NCBI GenBank assembly: GCA_036557885.1
Contig: DATBGS010000080.1
Span: forward strand, 17,262-81,261
From: DATBGS01 sp036557885
GTDB taxonomy: Bacteria > Chloroflexota > Ktedonobacteria > Ktedonobacterales > DATBGS01
DNA length: 64,000 nucleotides
Direction: 5' to 3'
Shown here: piece by piece, positions 24,510-32,760 of the stretch
Position numbering within the stretch: position 1 is the first letter of the stretch
How the letters are laid out: every line of letters begins with the position of its first letter
Notes under the pieces: generated by a model
Database searches by the model: none
What the model was told of the DNA's origin: nothing
The model's input: the letters and a program-made list of their open reading frames with translations, nothing else
Translations under genes and position numbers: made by a program

Positions 24510-25931
24510 CTAGAGATGAATCTTGGTCTGCAAGACCCTGGCATGAAGCTGCACTGCTTCTGCCACTGCTTCAGAAAACGTTTTCCAGGGCACCTGCTCT
24601 GGATGCACGAGGGCATTGATGCGGTCATGAAAGGGGCTGCTGACCTCTTTGGGGAGCGGCGCGTCCCGCACCTGTACCGCGTAGTAAGCTGGATCATCGG
24701 CCTGGTTATACAGGCGCAGCGAGGTGGCCTGCAATTGCTCATCAATGAGGATGGCTGCCGTCCCATAGATCGGCGCTGGCTCTACCTTGTCAACAACCCA
24801 GCCACCAGAGTTATAGACCGAAATTGGCGCCGGATAGCCAGCAAAGGACATCTGTTGTTGAAATGGTTTGTGTGTGTGGCCGAAGATGAGGGAGATATTG
24901 GCGGGGATATGCTGATGATTTTCGATGCGCAACTGTTCAAGCAGCGGGCCTTCCACATACCAATGCAGCCCGGCTTGCGCATCATCAGATAACAACTGCG
25001 CTGGTTGGTGTTTTTCCAGGCTTGCTATTCTCCCCAGGGTCAGATCGAGAATCCACGCCAGCCCTTTTGTCTCCAGCCCTTCGGCCCACTTCAAGTGATT
25101 CCATCGCTTGACCAGACTGGCAGCGAAGTTTTCGATCAGCTTTTCCACCTGGTGCTTATCCTGGAGCTTATCGTAGAGCAGGCCAATATCCTGTCCGACA
25201 TCCCCAGACCGGCCCATTGTTGACCAGAAGAAGTCAATCCAGGCAAAGTTTTCGGCTTCCACTTCCCAGACCACTTTGGGCCGTTGGCGGTCGGGAAAAA
25301 TCATGGTATTTAAGGTGCTCATCAGCGAGTAGATGGCTTCGACGTAATGCCCATGCGTGAAGATGACACAGCGCTGGCGGTCTGGGGTAAAGATGGCGTA
25401 GTTGGGATAGACTACCTCCACTAGCGCGTCTCGCAGATGAGGATGGCGCCGCAGCAGGTTGGTCAAGAAATGCTCAGGCACAAAGTCGGGCGACACCATT
25501 TTAGTCGTATGCCAGGGGGCCTCAAGAGGCGCGCCCGCTGGAATATGGGCGATAAAATGGTTGTACTGCGTCTCGCGGGCGCTTTCCCAGATGTGATGGT
25601 CATGGTTGCCAGGGATATAGAGCAAGTGCTTATCAAACAACGCCTCGCCATTTGGCGGGAAAACCAGATCAATGAAGCGTTCAAACACCATAGCGGCCTG
25701 ATTGGTATCTGCCAGGGCCATTTCCAGAATATCGCCGTTCAGGACAAGCCTGGGTTTTTCCGGGCCGACATTGTGCTCGATCAGCGCCCGTAAACAAGCC
25801 GCAAACTCACTCATCACCGCGCTGGGTATGGAGGGGTCAATAGCGATTGAGCCAGGTTTGATGGCGGTGAGGATACTGTTATCTGCCCCCAGGTGCATAT
25901 CAGAGAGGCAAACATACCGAATGTCAGGCAT
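24510..25931 (-). CDS. Calcineurin-like metallophosphoesterase
   Basis: This 473-residue protein carries all metal-binding motifs of the calcineurin-like fold: SDMHLG near the N-terminus, NGDILE, GNHDHH, FTHGHY and GHTHKP. These bind two metal ions and hydrolyse phosphomonoesters or diesters. The family is broad, so the substrate (nucleotide, nucleic acid or phospholipid head group) cannot be read from the motifs. A 150-residue helical insertion between the GNHD and GHTH motifs (around WEVEAENFAWIDFFWSTMG) distinguishes it from small phosphodiesterases. No signal peptide is present, so it is cytoplasmic. GGGAG lies 10 bases before the ATG. Confidence 0.85.
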   Translation of the reverse strand: MPDIRYVCLSDMHLGADNSILTAIKPGSIAIDPSIPSAVMSEFAACLRALIEHNVGPEKPRLVLNGDILEMALADTNQAAMVFERFIDLVFPPNGEALFDKHLLYIPGNHDHHIWESARETQYNHFIAHIPAGAPLEAPWHTTKMVSPDFVPEHFLTNLLRRHPHLRDALVEVVYPNYAIFTPDRQRCVIFTHGHYVEAIYSLMSTLNTMIFPDRQRPKVVWEVEAENFAWIDFFWSTMGRSGDVGQDIGLLYDKLQDKHQVEKLIENFAASLVKRWNHLKWAEGLETKGLAWILDLTLGRIASLEKHQPAQLLSDDAQAGLHWYVEGPLLEQLRIENHQHIPANISLIFGHTHKPFQQQMSFAGYPAPISVYNSGGWVVDKVEPAPIYGTAAILIDEQLQATSLRLYNQADDPAYYAVQVRDAPLPKEVSSPFHDRINALVHPEQVPWKTFSEAVAEAVQLHARVLQTKIHL

Positions 25932-26052
25932 TGTTCCACGTCTCCCTTACTTAAAATGTCACTTGTTGACTATCAGCCTGCGGTCTGGACTCTGCCACCG
26001 CCAGCAACTGCTGACCGCTTATTGGTTCCTCTCATCAGTATGCCACAAATGA

Positions 26053-26096
26053 GGCGGCATTTCTTCCATTGCAGGGGATATGGAAGAAATGCCGCC
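26053..26096 (-). terminator. 17-bp hairpin downstream of the AraC-type regulator
   Basis: GGCGGCATTTCTTCCAT and its exact complement flank a 10-base loop, 33 bases beyond the AraC stop. The T-run is weak, but the stem is long and perfect. Confidence 0.65.
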
Positions 26097-26129
26097 TTGC
26101 TTTCTTGCTAGCTCACGCGATCAATGCGC

Positions 26130-27062
26130 TCAGTGCTTTCTCCGATAGGCATGCGGAGTATGGCCGAAATAGCGTTTGAAGACCTGTGTCAGATGGCTCT
26201 GATTGGCAAATCCACACGCTACAGCGATATGCGCAGGCGGGAGGTCCGTCTCTCGCAGCAGCCGCTGCGCTTGCGTGATGCGCTGGCGCATGACAAACTG
26301 ATGCGGGCTTTCTCCCGTTGCCTGACGGAACAAACGGGCGAAATGATAGGCGCTGAATCCACTCTGCTCTGCCAGAGCCTCCAGCGAGAGGTCTTCGTGT
26401 AAATGCTCTACCAGAAACTCCATCACTCGCCGCATTTGCTGAGATGTCAACCCCTGGGTCGGCTCTGGGATGTCTACGGGAGTGGACGTGTAATGCCGCA
26501 GGAGATGCACCGCGAGCATGCGGGCCGCAGTTTCGGCATAGAGTTTCCCCGAAGGAGCCTGGAGCGCCAGCTCCCTGCGCAGCGCAAACCCAATCTGGCT
26601 CATCAACGGATCCTGGAAGCCTCCCCGCCTCACCAGGTCCAGGCGTGTGGGGGCATGGCACCCCAGTTCCTCGACGGTGCGGCAGAGAAGCCGCTGGCTC
26701 AGGTGCAGATGGACTGTCTGGAGTGGTCCGGGCGAGCAGCTTCTCCAACGCACGGGGCTGGAGACAGTCCCCCCTGGTTTGAGCGCAAGATCGCCCTGAT
26801 CGTAAGGCACCGTGACCCAATCACCGTTTCTGTAATATCCCACTTGCATGCTGCCCTGGGAAACCATCATAAGTATGGGGTCTGGTTCCACCGTGTCTTG
26901 CCAGCCATCAAGCTCGCTTGGCTCATCGTACTCACGCACCACCAGACCGTCCCACCCCAGCGCTTCACTGGAGCGTATCAAGATTGGAGCGGCCTGCGGC
27001 TCGGCGCGTGCCTGCGTGAAGAGTGGCTGAGAAATTGTTGCCTGCTCAGTCATGGATGTCAC
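26130..27062 (-). CDS. AraC-family transcriptional regulator
   Basis: This 310-residue protein has an N-terminal cupin-like sensing domain (about residues 35-150) and a C-terminal double helix-turn-helix. The latter reads LSLEALAEQSGFSAYHFARLFRQATGESPHQFVMRQRI, then AHIAVACGFANQSHLTQVFKRYFGHTPHAYRR, the full AraC signature. Such proteins usually activate transport or catabolic genes. The peptide-binding lipoprotein gene lies divergently 320 bases away and is the best candidate target. The GTG at 27062 is preceded by AAAGG at 7 bases; an ATG at 27053 is also possible. Confidence 0.9.
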   Translation of the reverse strand: MTSMTEQATISQPLFTQARAEPQAAPILIRSSEALGWDGLVVREYDEPSELDGWQDTVEPDPILMMVSQGSMQVGYYRNGDWVTVPYDQGDLALKPGGTVSSPVRWRSCSPGPLQTVHLHLSQRLLCRTVEELGCHAPTRLDLVRRGGFQDPLMSQIGFALRRELALQAPSGKLYAETAARMLAVHLLRHYTSTPVDIPEPTQGLTSQQMRRVMEFLVEHLHEDLSLEALAEQSGFSAYHFARLFRQATGESPHQFVMRQRITQAQRLLRETDLPPAHIAVACGFANQSHLTQVFKRYFGHTPHAYRRKH

Positions 27063-27382
27063 TTGCTTGCCTTTGTCACTCTCTTGCTGTGGTGTCCTTT
27101 CTCACTAAAGTGATACGTTGTTCTCTTCTCAAATCTCACGGTCATGTGAGCAGGGAGCGTTCATTTTCTCCGCGCAGAGCATTTGCGCAAATTTTTAACA
27201 GGATTCGCACGTATCTGGAAGACCTCTCGATGCCTCCCACCCTATCATGACAACAGGCAATTCAGGGCTGAAGCGCTTCTCTCATTCTGAGAACTGAAGG
27301 GAAGTTGCTGCCAAATTCACGCCCTGCGTTGCCCTGGCTCATGCGTCTGGCTGCTGTATCCGATTTAAAGGAGGAAGCGTTT
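27063..27382. other. Intergenic region between AraC regulator and binding-protein genes
   Basis: No coding sequence is seen in these 320 bases. The region probably holds both divergent promoters, but I see no strong hexamer pair. A short AT-rich stretch (ATTTTTAACAGGATTCGCAC, 27187-27206) resembles one at 32504-32523 ahead of another surface-protein gene (TTTTTAACAAAATTCACA). Confidence 0.5.
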
Positions 27383-29086
27383 GTGAACAAGAGAGGTCGC
27401 GTCTTTGCTTTTACCTTGCCTCTGCTGCTGGGCATGCTGCTGGCAGCATGTGGCAGCACGACCACTGCACCTGCTGTAACGCCACCATATAAGTACACGG
27501 TGCCCGCCACACATGGCGGGACGGTGGTGTATTCCGACTGGCAGTTCCCCGATAGCCTCAACATCCTCTTTGCTGGCAGTGTGGTAGACATTGAGGTGCT
27601 GGATGCCATCTTTGGCGCTCCGGTAGCGATCAGTTCGGATGGCAAATTTATCCCCGATCAACTGCTTGAGGTGCCGACGCAAGCCAATGGCGATGTCAGC
27701 AAGGATGGCTTGACGCTCACCATGAAGCTGCGCCATGATCTCAAATGGTCGGATGGGCAACCGCTGACGGCGGATGACTACGTGTATTTCCTCAATACAC
27801 TGCTCGACCCCGCCACTGCTCCAGTGAGCACGTTTGGCTTTGAAGAGATTTCCTCCATTGTAGCGACCGATACCTACACCGTCACGCTCAAATACAAGGA
27901 AGTGTTTGCGCCCTATCTGACATTCCTCCCCTTTGCCCTGCCCAAGCATCTCTGGGGCAGCATTCCTAACGGCGATCTGGCAAACACTCCCGATGTCAAC
28001 CTGGCTCCTAAGATCTCCAGTGGCCCCTACGTGCTTTCGGATTACGCGGCTGACCAGAGCTTTACAATGGTGCCCAACAAGAATTACACCTCGACCAGCT
28101 TTCACCCCGCTGTACTGGACAAGGTGATCTTTAAAGGCTATCAGAGTAAGGACGCGCTGATTGCCGGGTACCAGGCAGGTGAGACTGACCACGCGGAAGA
28201 CTTCACCCTGGCCGACCTGCAAAAGCTCAATGGCTTGCCTGGGTTCCATATCTCGCCCAACATTGCCTACGAGCATCTGGACTTCAATCTGCAAAACCCT
28301 GTCTTGCAAGATGGCAACGTGCGCAAGGCCATTGAAGAGGCAATTGACCGATGTCAGATCATCCAGAGCGTCTTGAACCAGAAGTGCAGCGATCTGGGTG
28401 TAGATAGCATCCTGCCCGCGCCTTCCCCGGAGTACGACCCTTCCATCAAGGCATTTGGCTTTGATCTCAATCAGGCTAAGGCGGACATGCAGACGGCAGG
28501 GTGGAACTGTTCCAGCGGAACCTGCAAGAAGGCGGATGGCACGGCCTTCCCAACGCTGAATCTGGTGACGACCTCCGGCAACCAGCAGCGCGCTGATGTG
28601 ACGCAGATTGTCAAGCAAGACCTGGCAGCGTTAGGCATCAACATCAACCTGGATGGACAATACTATCCGGCAGGAACCTTGTTTGGCGATTATGGACATG
28701 GCGGGATTCTGGCGACGGGCAAGTATGATCTGTCGCTGTTTGCCTTCACCTTTGGCATTGACTCCGGTTCGTCGCTGAGCACCTTCCAAAGCTCCGAAAT
28801 TCCCAGCGATGCGCATCCCGCCGGAGGAAACTTCGAGCGCGTCAATGATCCGCAGGTGGATCAACTGCTCAAGGAGGCCAACAGCACGCTTGATATTGCG
28901 AAGCGTCACGATCTGATCATCCAATTGCAGAAATATCTCATCGAGCACGTGTACGTCATCCCGATGTATCTGCGCCCGAACCTGACGCTGACGACTCCCA
29001 ACATTGGCAACTACTTCGACAACCCCACTGCCGCTGGCAACATGTGGAACGTTGGAGACTGGTATCTGGTCAAAAAGTCCTCATAA
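27383..29086 (+). CDS. Peptide/oligosaccharide ABC transporter substrate-binding lipoprotein (family 5)
   Basis: This 567-residue protein begins with a lipoprotein signal peptide ending in LLAACGS, so it is anchored on the outer face of the membrane. A Thr/Pro linker and an SBP_bac_5 fold follow, with family blocks such as LRHDLKWSDGQPLTADDYVYFLNTLLDP and QNPVLQDGNVRKAIEEAIDR. Family 5 proteins bind peptides, oligosaccharides or metal chelates. The GTG at 27383 is chosen because AAAGGAGG lies 7 bases upstream. No permease or ATPase gene adjoins it, so it is an orphan that could serve the OppDF-like system at the start of the window. Confidence 0.92.
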   Translation: MNKRGRVFAFTLPLLLGMLLAACGSTTTAPAVTPPYKYTVPATHGGTVVYSDWQFPDSLNILFAGSVVDIEVLDAIFGAPVAISSDGKFIPDQLLEVPTQANGDVSKDGLTLTMKLRHDLKWSDGQPLTADDYVYFLNTLLDPATAPVSTFGFEEISSIVATDTYTVTLKYKEVFAPYLTFLPFALPKHLWGSIPNGDLANTPDVNLAPKISSGPYVLSDYAADQSFTMVPNKNYTSTSFHPAVLDKVIFKGYQSKDALIAGYQAGETDHAEDFTLADLQKLNGLPGFHISPNIAYEHLDFNLQNPVLQDGNVRKAIEEAIDRCQIIQSVLNQKCSDLGVDSILPAPSPEYDPSIKAFGFDLNQAKADMQTAGWNCSSGTCKKADGTAFPTLNLVTTSGNQQRADVTQIVKQDLAALGININLDGQYYPAGTLFGDYGHGGILATGKYDLSLFAFTFGIDSGSSLSTFQSSEIPSDAHPAGGNFERVNDPQVDQLLKEANSTLDIAKRHDLIIQLQKYLIEHVYVIPMYLRPNLTLTTPNIGNYFDNPTAAGNMWNVGDWYLVKKSS

Positions 29087-29124
29087 GAGGTCAAGAGAGG
29101 TCAAGAAGCCCTCATAAGAGGTGT

Positions 29125-29157
29125 GGCATGAGCATCTGCTATGCAGATGCTCATGCC
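29125..29157. terminator. Perfect 15-bp hairpin downstream of the binding-protein gene
   Basis: GGCATGAGCATCTGC and its exact complement flank the loop TAT, 39 bases beyond the stop. A run of short direct repeats (AAGAGGTCAAGA/CATAAGAGGT) lies between stop and hairpin. No T-run follows. Confidence 0.6.
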
Positions 29158-29243
29158 CAACTATCTTGCAGGGATTGGCTTACATGGGTGGTATCATATG
29201 GAGTACATGTGGGGGATTCGATTTCTACAGCGAACCCTGGCGG

Positions 29244-29356
29244 ACTACAGAGGAGGAGGAATGCTCCCTCGTAGTTTGCAGGTGCTCCCGCAAGGAAGCA
29301 CCTGGGGCACTCAGGCGCCGCCTTGAGAAGCGCCTGCTCAGGAATCGCTTTCCTGA
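29244..29356 (+). other. Cluster of four adjacent potential RNA hairpins ahead of a histidine kinase gene
   Basis: Within 113 bases there are four successive stems: 29244-29275 (ACTAC...GTAGT with an inner GAGG/CCTC stem), 29279-29304 (CAGGTGCT/AGCACCTG), 29312-29336 (CAGGCGC/GCGCCTG) and 29338-29356 (TCAGGAA/TTCCTGA). The kinase start is 37 bases downstream. No known RNA family fits. It may be a structured leader or a small RNA. Confidence 0.35.
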
Positions 29357-29392
29357 TGAGTGGCCCGCTGACTAGAAGGCGGAGATACCACC

Positions 29393-31372
29393 TTGTCGTC
29401 TGCTTGCTCATCGCCCTCCCCGCCAGATAAAACGGGGCCAACTACTTCTCACTCCAGGCTGAGCCGGTCCCTGGGGCACCCCTGGCTGCTGCTGAGCAGT
29501 GTCTTGATAGCCTGCCTGCTGTTTGGCGCTCAACTGACGGTACAATTGCTCCCCCTTTCCAGGCGCAGCGGGGCTTCGGAGTGGATTCGCACGACTGCGG
29601 CATGGCTCGCTGTGCTCGTATTGGTACGGGTGAGCTGGCTTTTCAGGAAAAACCGCCAGCCTGGTGCTCAGGTATGGTGGCTTCTCAGCGGCGCGCTCCT
29701 GGTCTATGCCATCGGGCAGAGTTTAGAATCCATCTATAATCAGCTTGCTTTTCCAGAAACGGCGCCTCTTCCCTGGTGGTCGGACCTGTTCTTTTTGATG
29801 GAATATCCCTTCTATTTCCTGGTCCTGGTCCTGTGGCCTGGCCTCCCAACCTTGAGGCAGCCTCGGCTTTCCCAGAGCAAAGTGGTGCTTGATAGCCTGC
29901 TCTTAATGGGCGCTGCCAGCGCGTTGTGTTGGTATTTTATCCTGGCGCCATTCTACCTGGAGAGTTATCAATCCCTGGCTGGCAAGGCGACAGGTCTGGC
30001 CTATACGGTGGGCGACCTGGCGGTGCTTTTTGGGCTGGTCTTGACGCTTCTGCGCCCGCGCCGTGCCCACCAGAGAAGTCTGGTAATACTGCTTCTGGCG
30101 ACCAGCGTCCTGCTTGTCGGAGACATCTGGTTTGCCTATCTGCATTTGCAGGTGCCCTTTCTGCCTGGCGGGATTCAGGATCTGTGCTGGACCCTTGCGT
30201 CGGTGCTGGCGCCTTTGGCCGGGGTGGTGCAGCTTTGCCTGGCACCGCGCGAGGCGGCACACTTCAATACTAGAACCCTTGCAGTGGAAGATCGCCTGCC
30301 CGTCCAGCGACATGTCCGCCTGGAGGTCATTCGCTTCATTGCTCCACTGGCGGCAGCGCTGCTTACCAGCGCGATAATAGCCATTCGGACCATCATTGCG
30401 CCTGTGCATCCCCTGGACCCTTTGGCACCGAGCCTGGTGATATTTGGGTTGCTGGTTCTGGTGCTGGTTCGCCAGGGAATTACTGTCCTGGAACGGGAAC
30501 AGTGGTGGCGCGAGCGTGAGGAAGCCCAGGGGCGCGCGCTGACTGCGCACGCCAGTGAGCAGGCCATGCGCGAGGCAAATCGCCAACTGGAAACCTTTCT
30601 GGGAATTGTCAGCCATGAACTCAAAACTCCTTTGAGCGCCATGCTGCTGAGCCTGCAACTGCTTCAGCGTCGCAAAGAGCATCCGCCCCACGCGAGGTCA
30701 GGTACTCCAGAGGGCGACAACACAGGGTCGGAAGTCTCGCAAGGCGTGCTGGAGCTTACCTTGCAGCAGCTTGGGCGCTTGAGTCGGCTTGTCAACGACC
30801 TGGTGGATCTTTCGCGCATCCAGACAGGCCGGCTGGAGTGCCATGCCCACCCTGTGGACCTCAAATCCATTGTCGAGCAGGTGATTGAGGAGTATCGTCA
30901 GATGGCTTCTGATCGAACGATCTGCTTCAAAGGAAGTGATGAGCTCGAGGTGCTGGTGCAGGCTGATGCAGAGCGCATTGGACAGGTAGTATCGAACTAT
31001 CTGTCTAATGCGCTCAAATACTCCCCCCAGGATCGTTCAGTGGAGGTGGGTATCCAGCAGGAGGCCAGACAAGGGCGGGTGTGGGTTCGCGACCAGGGAC
31101 CAGGAATAACTCCAAAAGAGCAAAGTAAAGTTTGGGATCGCTTCCACCGGGTAGCTGGCGTAGAGGTGCAAAGCGGGTCAGGGATCGGCTTAGGGCTAGG
31201 GCTGCATATCAGCCAGACCATCATTGAACAGCATCAAGGACAGTTTGGCGTGGAGAGTGCTCCAGGCCAGGGTTCGACCTTCTGGTTCACTCTGCCTCTG
31301 CTCGCATCTGAATATGGCTTGCTGCACGAAGAAGATGTGAGGATGAGGATGCGCCCAGAGGCCGATGAGTAG
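29393..31372 (+). CDS. Membrane sensor histidine kinase
   Basis: This 659-residue protein has an N-terminal membrane sensor of about eight helices (residues 25-340), with no PAS or HAMP domain evident. A HisKA domain with the phosphoacceptor His in FLGIVSHELKTPLSAM (about residue 405) and a HATPase_c domain with N, G1 and G2 boxes (YLSNALKYSP, VRDQGPGI, GSGIGLGLGLHISQTI) follow. All catalytic elements look intact. The start is a TTG at 29393 with GGAG 9 bases upstream; no better in-frame start precedes the first helix. No response regulator adjoins it, so the partner is elsewhere. The hairpin-rich stretch just upstream may control it. Confidence 0.88.
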   Translation: MSSACSSPSPPDKTGPTTSHSRLSRSLGHPWLLLSSVLIACLLFGAQLTVQLLPLSRRSGASEWIRTTAAWLAVLVLVRVSWLFRKNRQPGAQVWWLLSGALLVYAIGQSLESIYNQLAFPETAPLPWWSDLFFLMEYPFYFLVLVLWPGLPTLRQPRLSQSKVVLDSLLLMGAASALCWYFILAPFYLESYQSLAGKATGLAYTVGDLAVLFGLVLTLLRPRRAHQRSLVILLLATSVLLVGDIWFAYLHLQVPFLPGGIQDLCWTLASVLAPLAGVVQLCLAPREAAHFNTRTLAVEDRLPVQRHVRLEVIRFIAPLAAALLTSAIIAIRTIIAPVHPLDPLAPSLVIFGLLVLVLVRQGITVLEREQWWREREEAQGRALTAHASEQAMREANRQLETFLGIVSHELKTPLSAMLLSLQLLQRRKEHPPHARSGTPEGDNTGSEVSQGVLELTLQQLGRLSRLVNDLVDLSRIQTGRLECHAHPVDLKSIVEQVIEEYRQMASDRTICFKGSDELEVLVQADAERIGQVVSNYLSNALKYSPQDRSVEVGIQQEARQGRVWVRDQGPGITPKEQSKVWDRFHRVAGVEVQSGSGIGLGLGLHISQTIIEQHQGQFGVESAPGQGSTFWFTLPLLASEYGLLHEEDVRMRMRPEADE

Positions 31373-31462
31373 AATCCACACGTAATCTCTGAGTCACTGA
31401 CCAGAAGCAGGCAAGTATCCAGGCAGAAATATATCGAGCGCCCGCGATCAGGAAAGCGCAAC

Positions 31463-32332
31463 CTACAGGCGCTCATCCTGCCCAACCGGGTCCGGCGTGG
31501 GGTGCTGATAGGCGGAACGCAGGCTGGCGATGGCTTCGCGTGCGTGATACGGATGATCCCCGCCAGCGACCTGGACGGCGTAGCGCGTCATAATGGTTTC
31601 CGCTTCTGTCAGGCTGACTCCCGCATCGCGCAAGCGACAGGCCAGCCAGTAGCCCGTGACATTACGATTCCCAGGGCGTGCCCGCTCCAAAGCGAGGTGC
31701 AGCCAGAACTGCGTCGTGTGCTCGGTAGGTGGCGGACGGTGCATCAAGGGGAACCAACGCGGAGGCTCCTGGCGGCGCGTCAGCAAGGCACACATCCACT
31801 CTGGGAGGGTGGCAAGTGGGCACGTTTCCTCTTGCCATCCATAGCGCTGTCCACTCTGATGCAATGAGGGCGGCGCGACGATGTAGCCGCCATCTCCCCG
31901 CAGATCGAGGCCAGGGTAGCCGCCCACCTGCGCGCTGTTGGGGATGCGCTGCCCTGGATGACGAAAGTAGAGGTGGCGCCCTCCGCCCCCGGAGTGGGCG
32001 TGAAGCGTGTGTGGGAGCCGATCATAGGTTGCTTCCAGGGTCACGAGTGATTCCTCGCCGCCATGCCGCGCATCCACATCCAGGACGATAAGCCCGCTTT
32101 CCTGTCCGGTACGAATACCAATATTCGCATCAGGCCAGCGATGCCACCACCGCCATACCTGGTCTGGCTGGCGGCTCGCGTCTTTGTGGCCGTGCGGAGT
32201 TCTGGGGTGCTTGCCCGCGCTTCCGCCACAGTCCTGCCCACACGAGCAGCCCTGCGTGTCGGGCGTATGGACAGGCAGGACATACCAGCCTCGCGCGGCG
32301 TAGGCCAGCGCGTTACTCAGCAAGCGCATCAT
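31463..32332 (-). CDS. Bifunctional DNA primase/polymerase (PrimPol domain) protein, orphan
   Basis: This 289-residue protein matches the bifunctional Prim-Pol family: ALAYAARGWYVLPVHTP, a GKHPR segment, DASRQPDQVWRWWHRWPDANIGIRTG, LIVLDVDARHGG with the catalytic Asp-x-Asp, SGGGGRHLYFR, and LDLRGDGGYIVAPPSLH. The paired-Cys insert CSCGQDCGG may bind zinc. The C-terminal 100 residues resemble the helical primase C-terminal domain. Prim-Pols prime and extend DNA and are usually found on plasmids, phages or integrated elements fused to or next to a helicase, but none is seen here. It may be the remnant of a mobile element. The ATG follows GAAAGGGGGC. Confidence 0.85.
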   Translation of the reverse strand: MMRLLSNALAYAARGWYVLPVHTPDTQGCSCGQDCGGSAGKHPRTPHGHKDASRQPDQVWRWWHRWPDANIGIRTGQESGLIVLDVDARHGGEESLVTLEATYDRLPHTLHAHSGGGGRHLYFRHPGQRIPNSAQVGGYPGLDLRGDGGYIVAPPSLHQSGQRYGWQEETCPLATLPEWMCALLTRRQEPPRWFPLMHRPPPTEHTTQFWLHLALERARPGNRNVTGYWLACRLRDAGVSLTEAETIMTRYAVQVAGGDHPYHAREAIASLRSAYQHPTPDPVGQDERL

Positions 32333-32421
32333 GCCCGCCCCCTTTCTGGCGAGGCACAGTCACTTCCACCGCGAGTGACATGCCTGCCTCCTCAGAGATC
32401 AGGAACATTTGTTCTCTTTCT

Positions 32422-32450
32422 AGCATACCTCAGCTTTTGCCTGGCGTCAA
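32422..32450 (-). promoter_or_regulatory. Probable sigma-70-type promoter of the PrimPol gene
   Basis: Minus strand TTGACG, 17 bases, TATGCT, about 90 bases before the PrimPol start at 32332. Confidence 0.6.
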
Positions 32451-32590
32451 GGAGACGAGGGAGTGACTGCTGAAGGAGGCTTTATCAAGGGAACTGCGCA
32501 CGTTTTTAACAAAATTCACAAGAATTTGAAATATCTCCTCCCACCTTGCATCCTATCCTGATTGGTAGATAGGCGATGAATAAGGCAAGA

Positions 32591-32619
32591 TTGACAAGAT
32601 GCGGTCAGCCTGCTATAAT
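32591..32619 (+). promoter_or_regulatory. Consensus sigma-70-type promoter
   Basis: TTGACA, 17 bases, TATAAT: a perfect housekeeping promoter, 142 bases before the start at 32761. The rest of the gap 32333-32760 holds no coding sequence that I can support. Confidence 0.9.
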
Positions 32620-32760
32620 CTCAGCAGTTACTTGCTGATCTCCCCACGTATCTGTCTCGAAAATCCTACGTGAACTGCTTTCGCTCGCTTGTGTGAGCTG
32701 CTTCGGGCCTTTTTGCCCAATGACGGAACACCGCCTAGTTTTTGCCAGGAGGGAGCTACG

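Noticed and set aside
29121..29375. Plus-strand frame of 84 codons (Cys-rich) before the histidine kinase.
   Set aside because: It begins inside the terminator-like hairpin, has no ribosome site, and the region is better described as a cluster of RNA stems.
29353..29380. Hammerhead ribozyme core (CTGATGAG).
   Set aside because: The matching CGAAA and cleavage-site stems are absent.
29208..29392. tmRNA or SRP RNA: GGGGGATTCGATTTC resembles a tmRNA 5' end and CAAGGAAGCA resembles the SRP apical loop.
   Set aside because: No tRNA-like 3' end with GTTCAA loop, no tag reading frame, and the SRP-like motif lies in a simple hairpin without the conserved GGAA loop and asymmetric internal loop.
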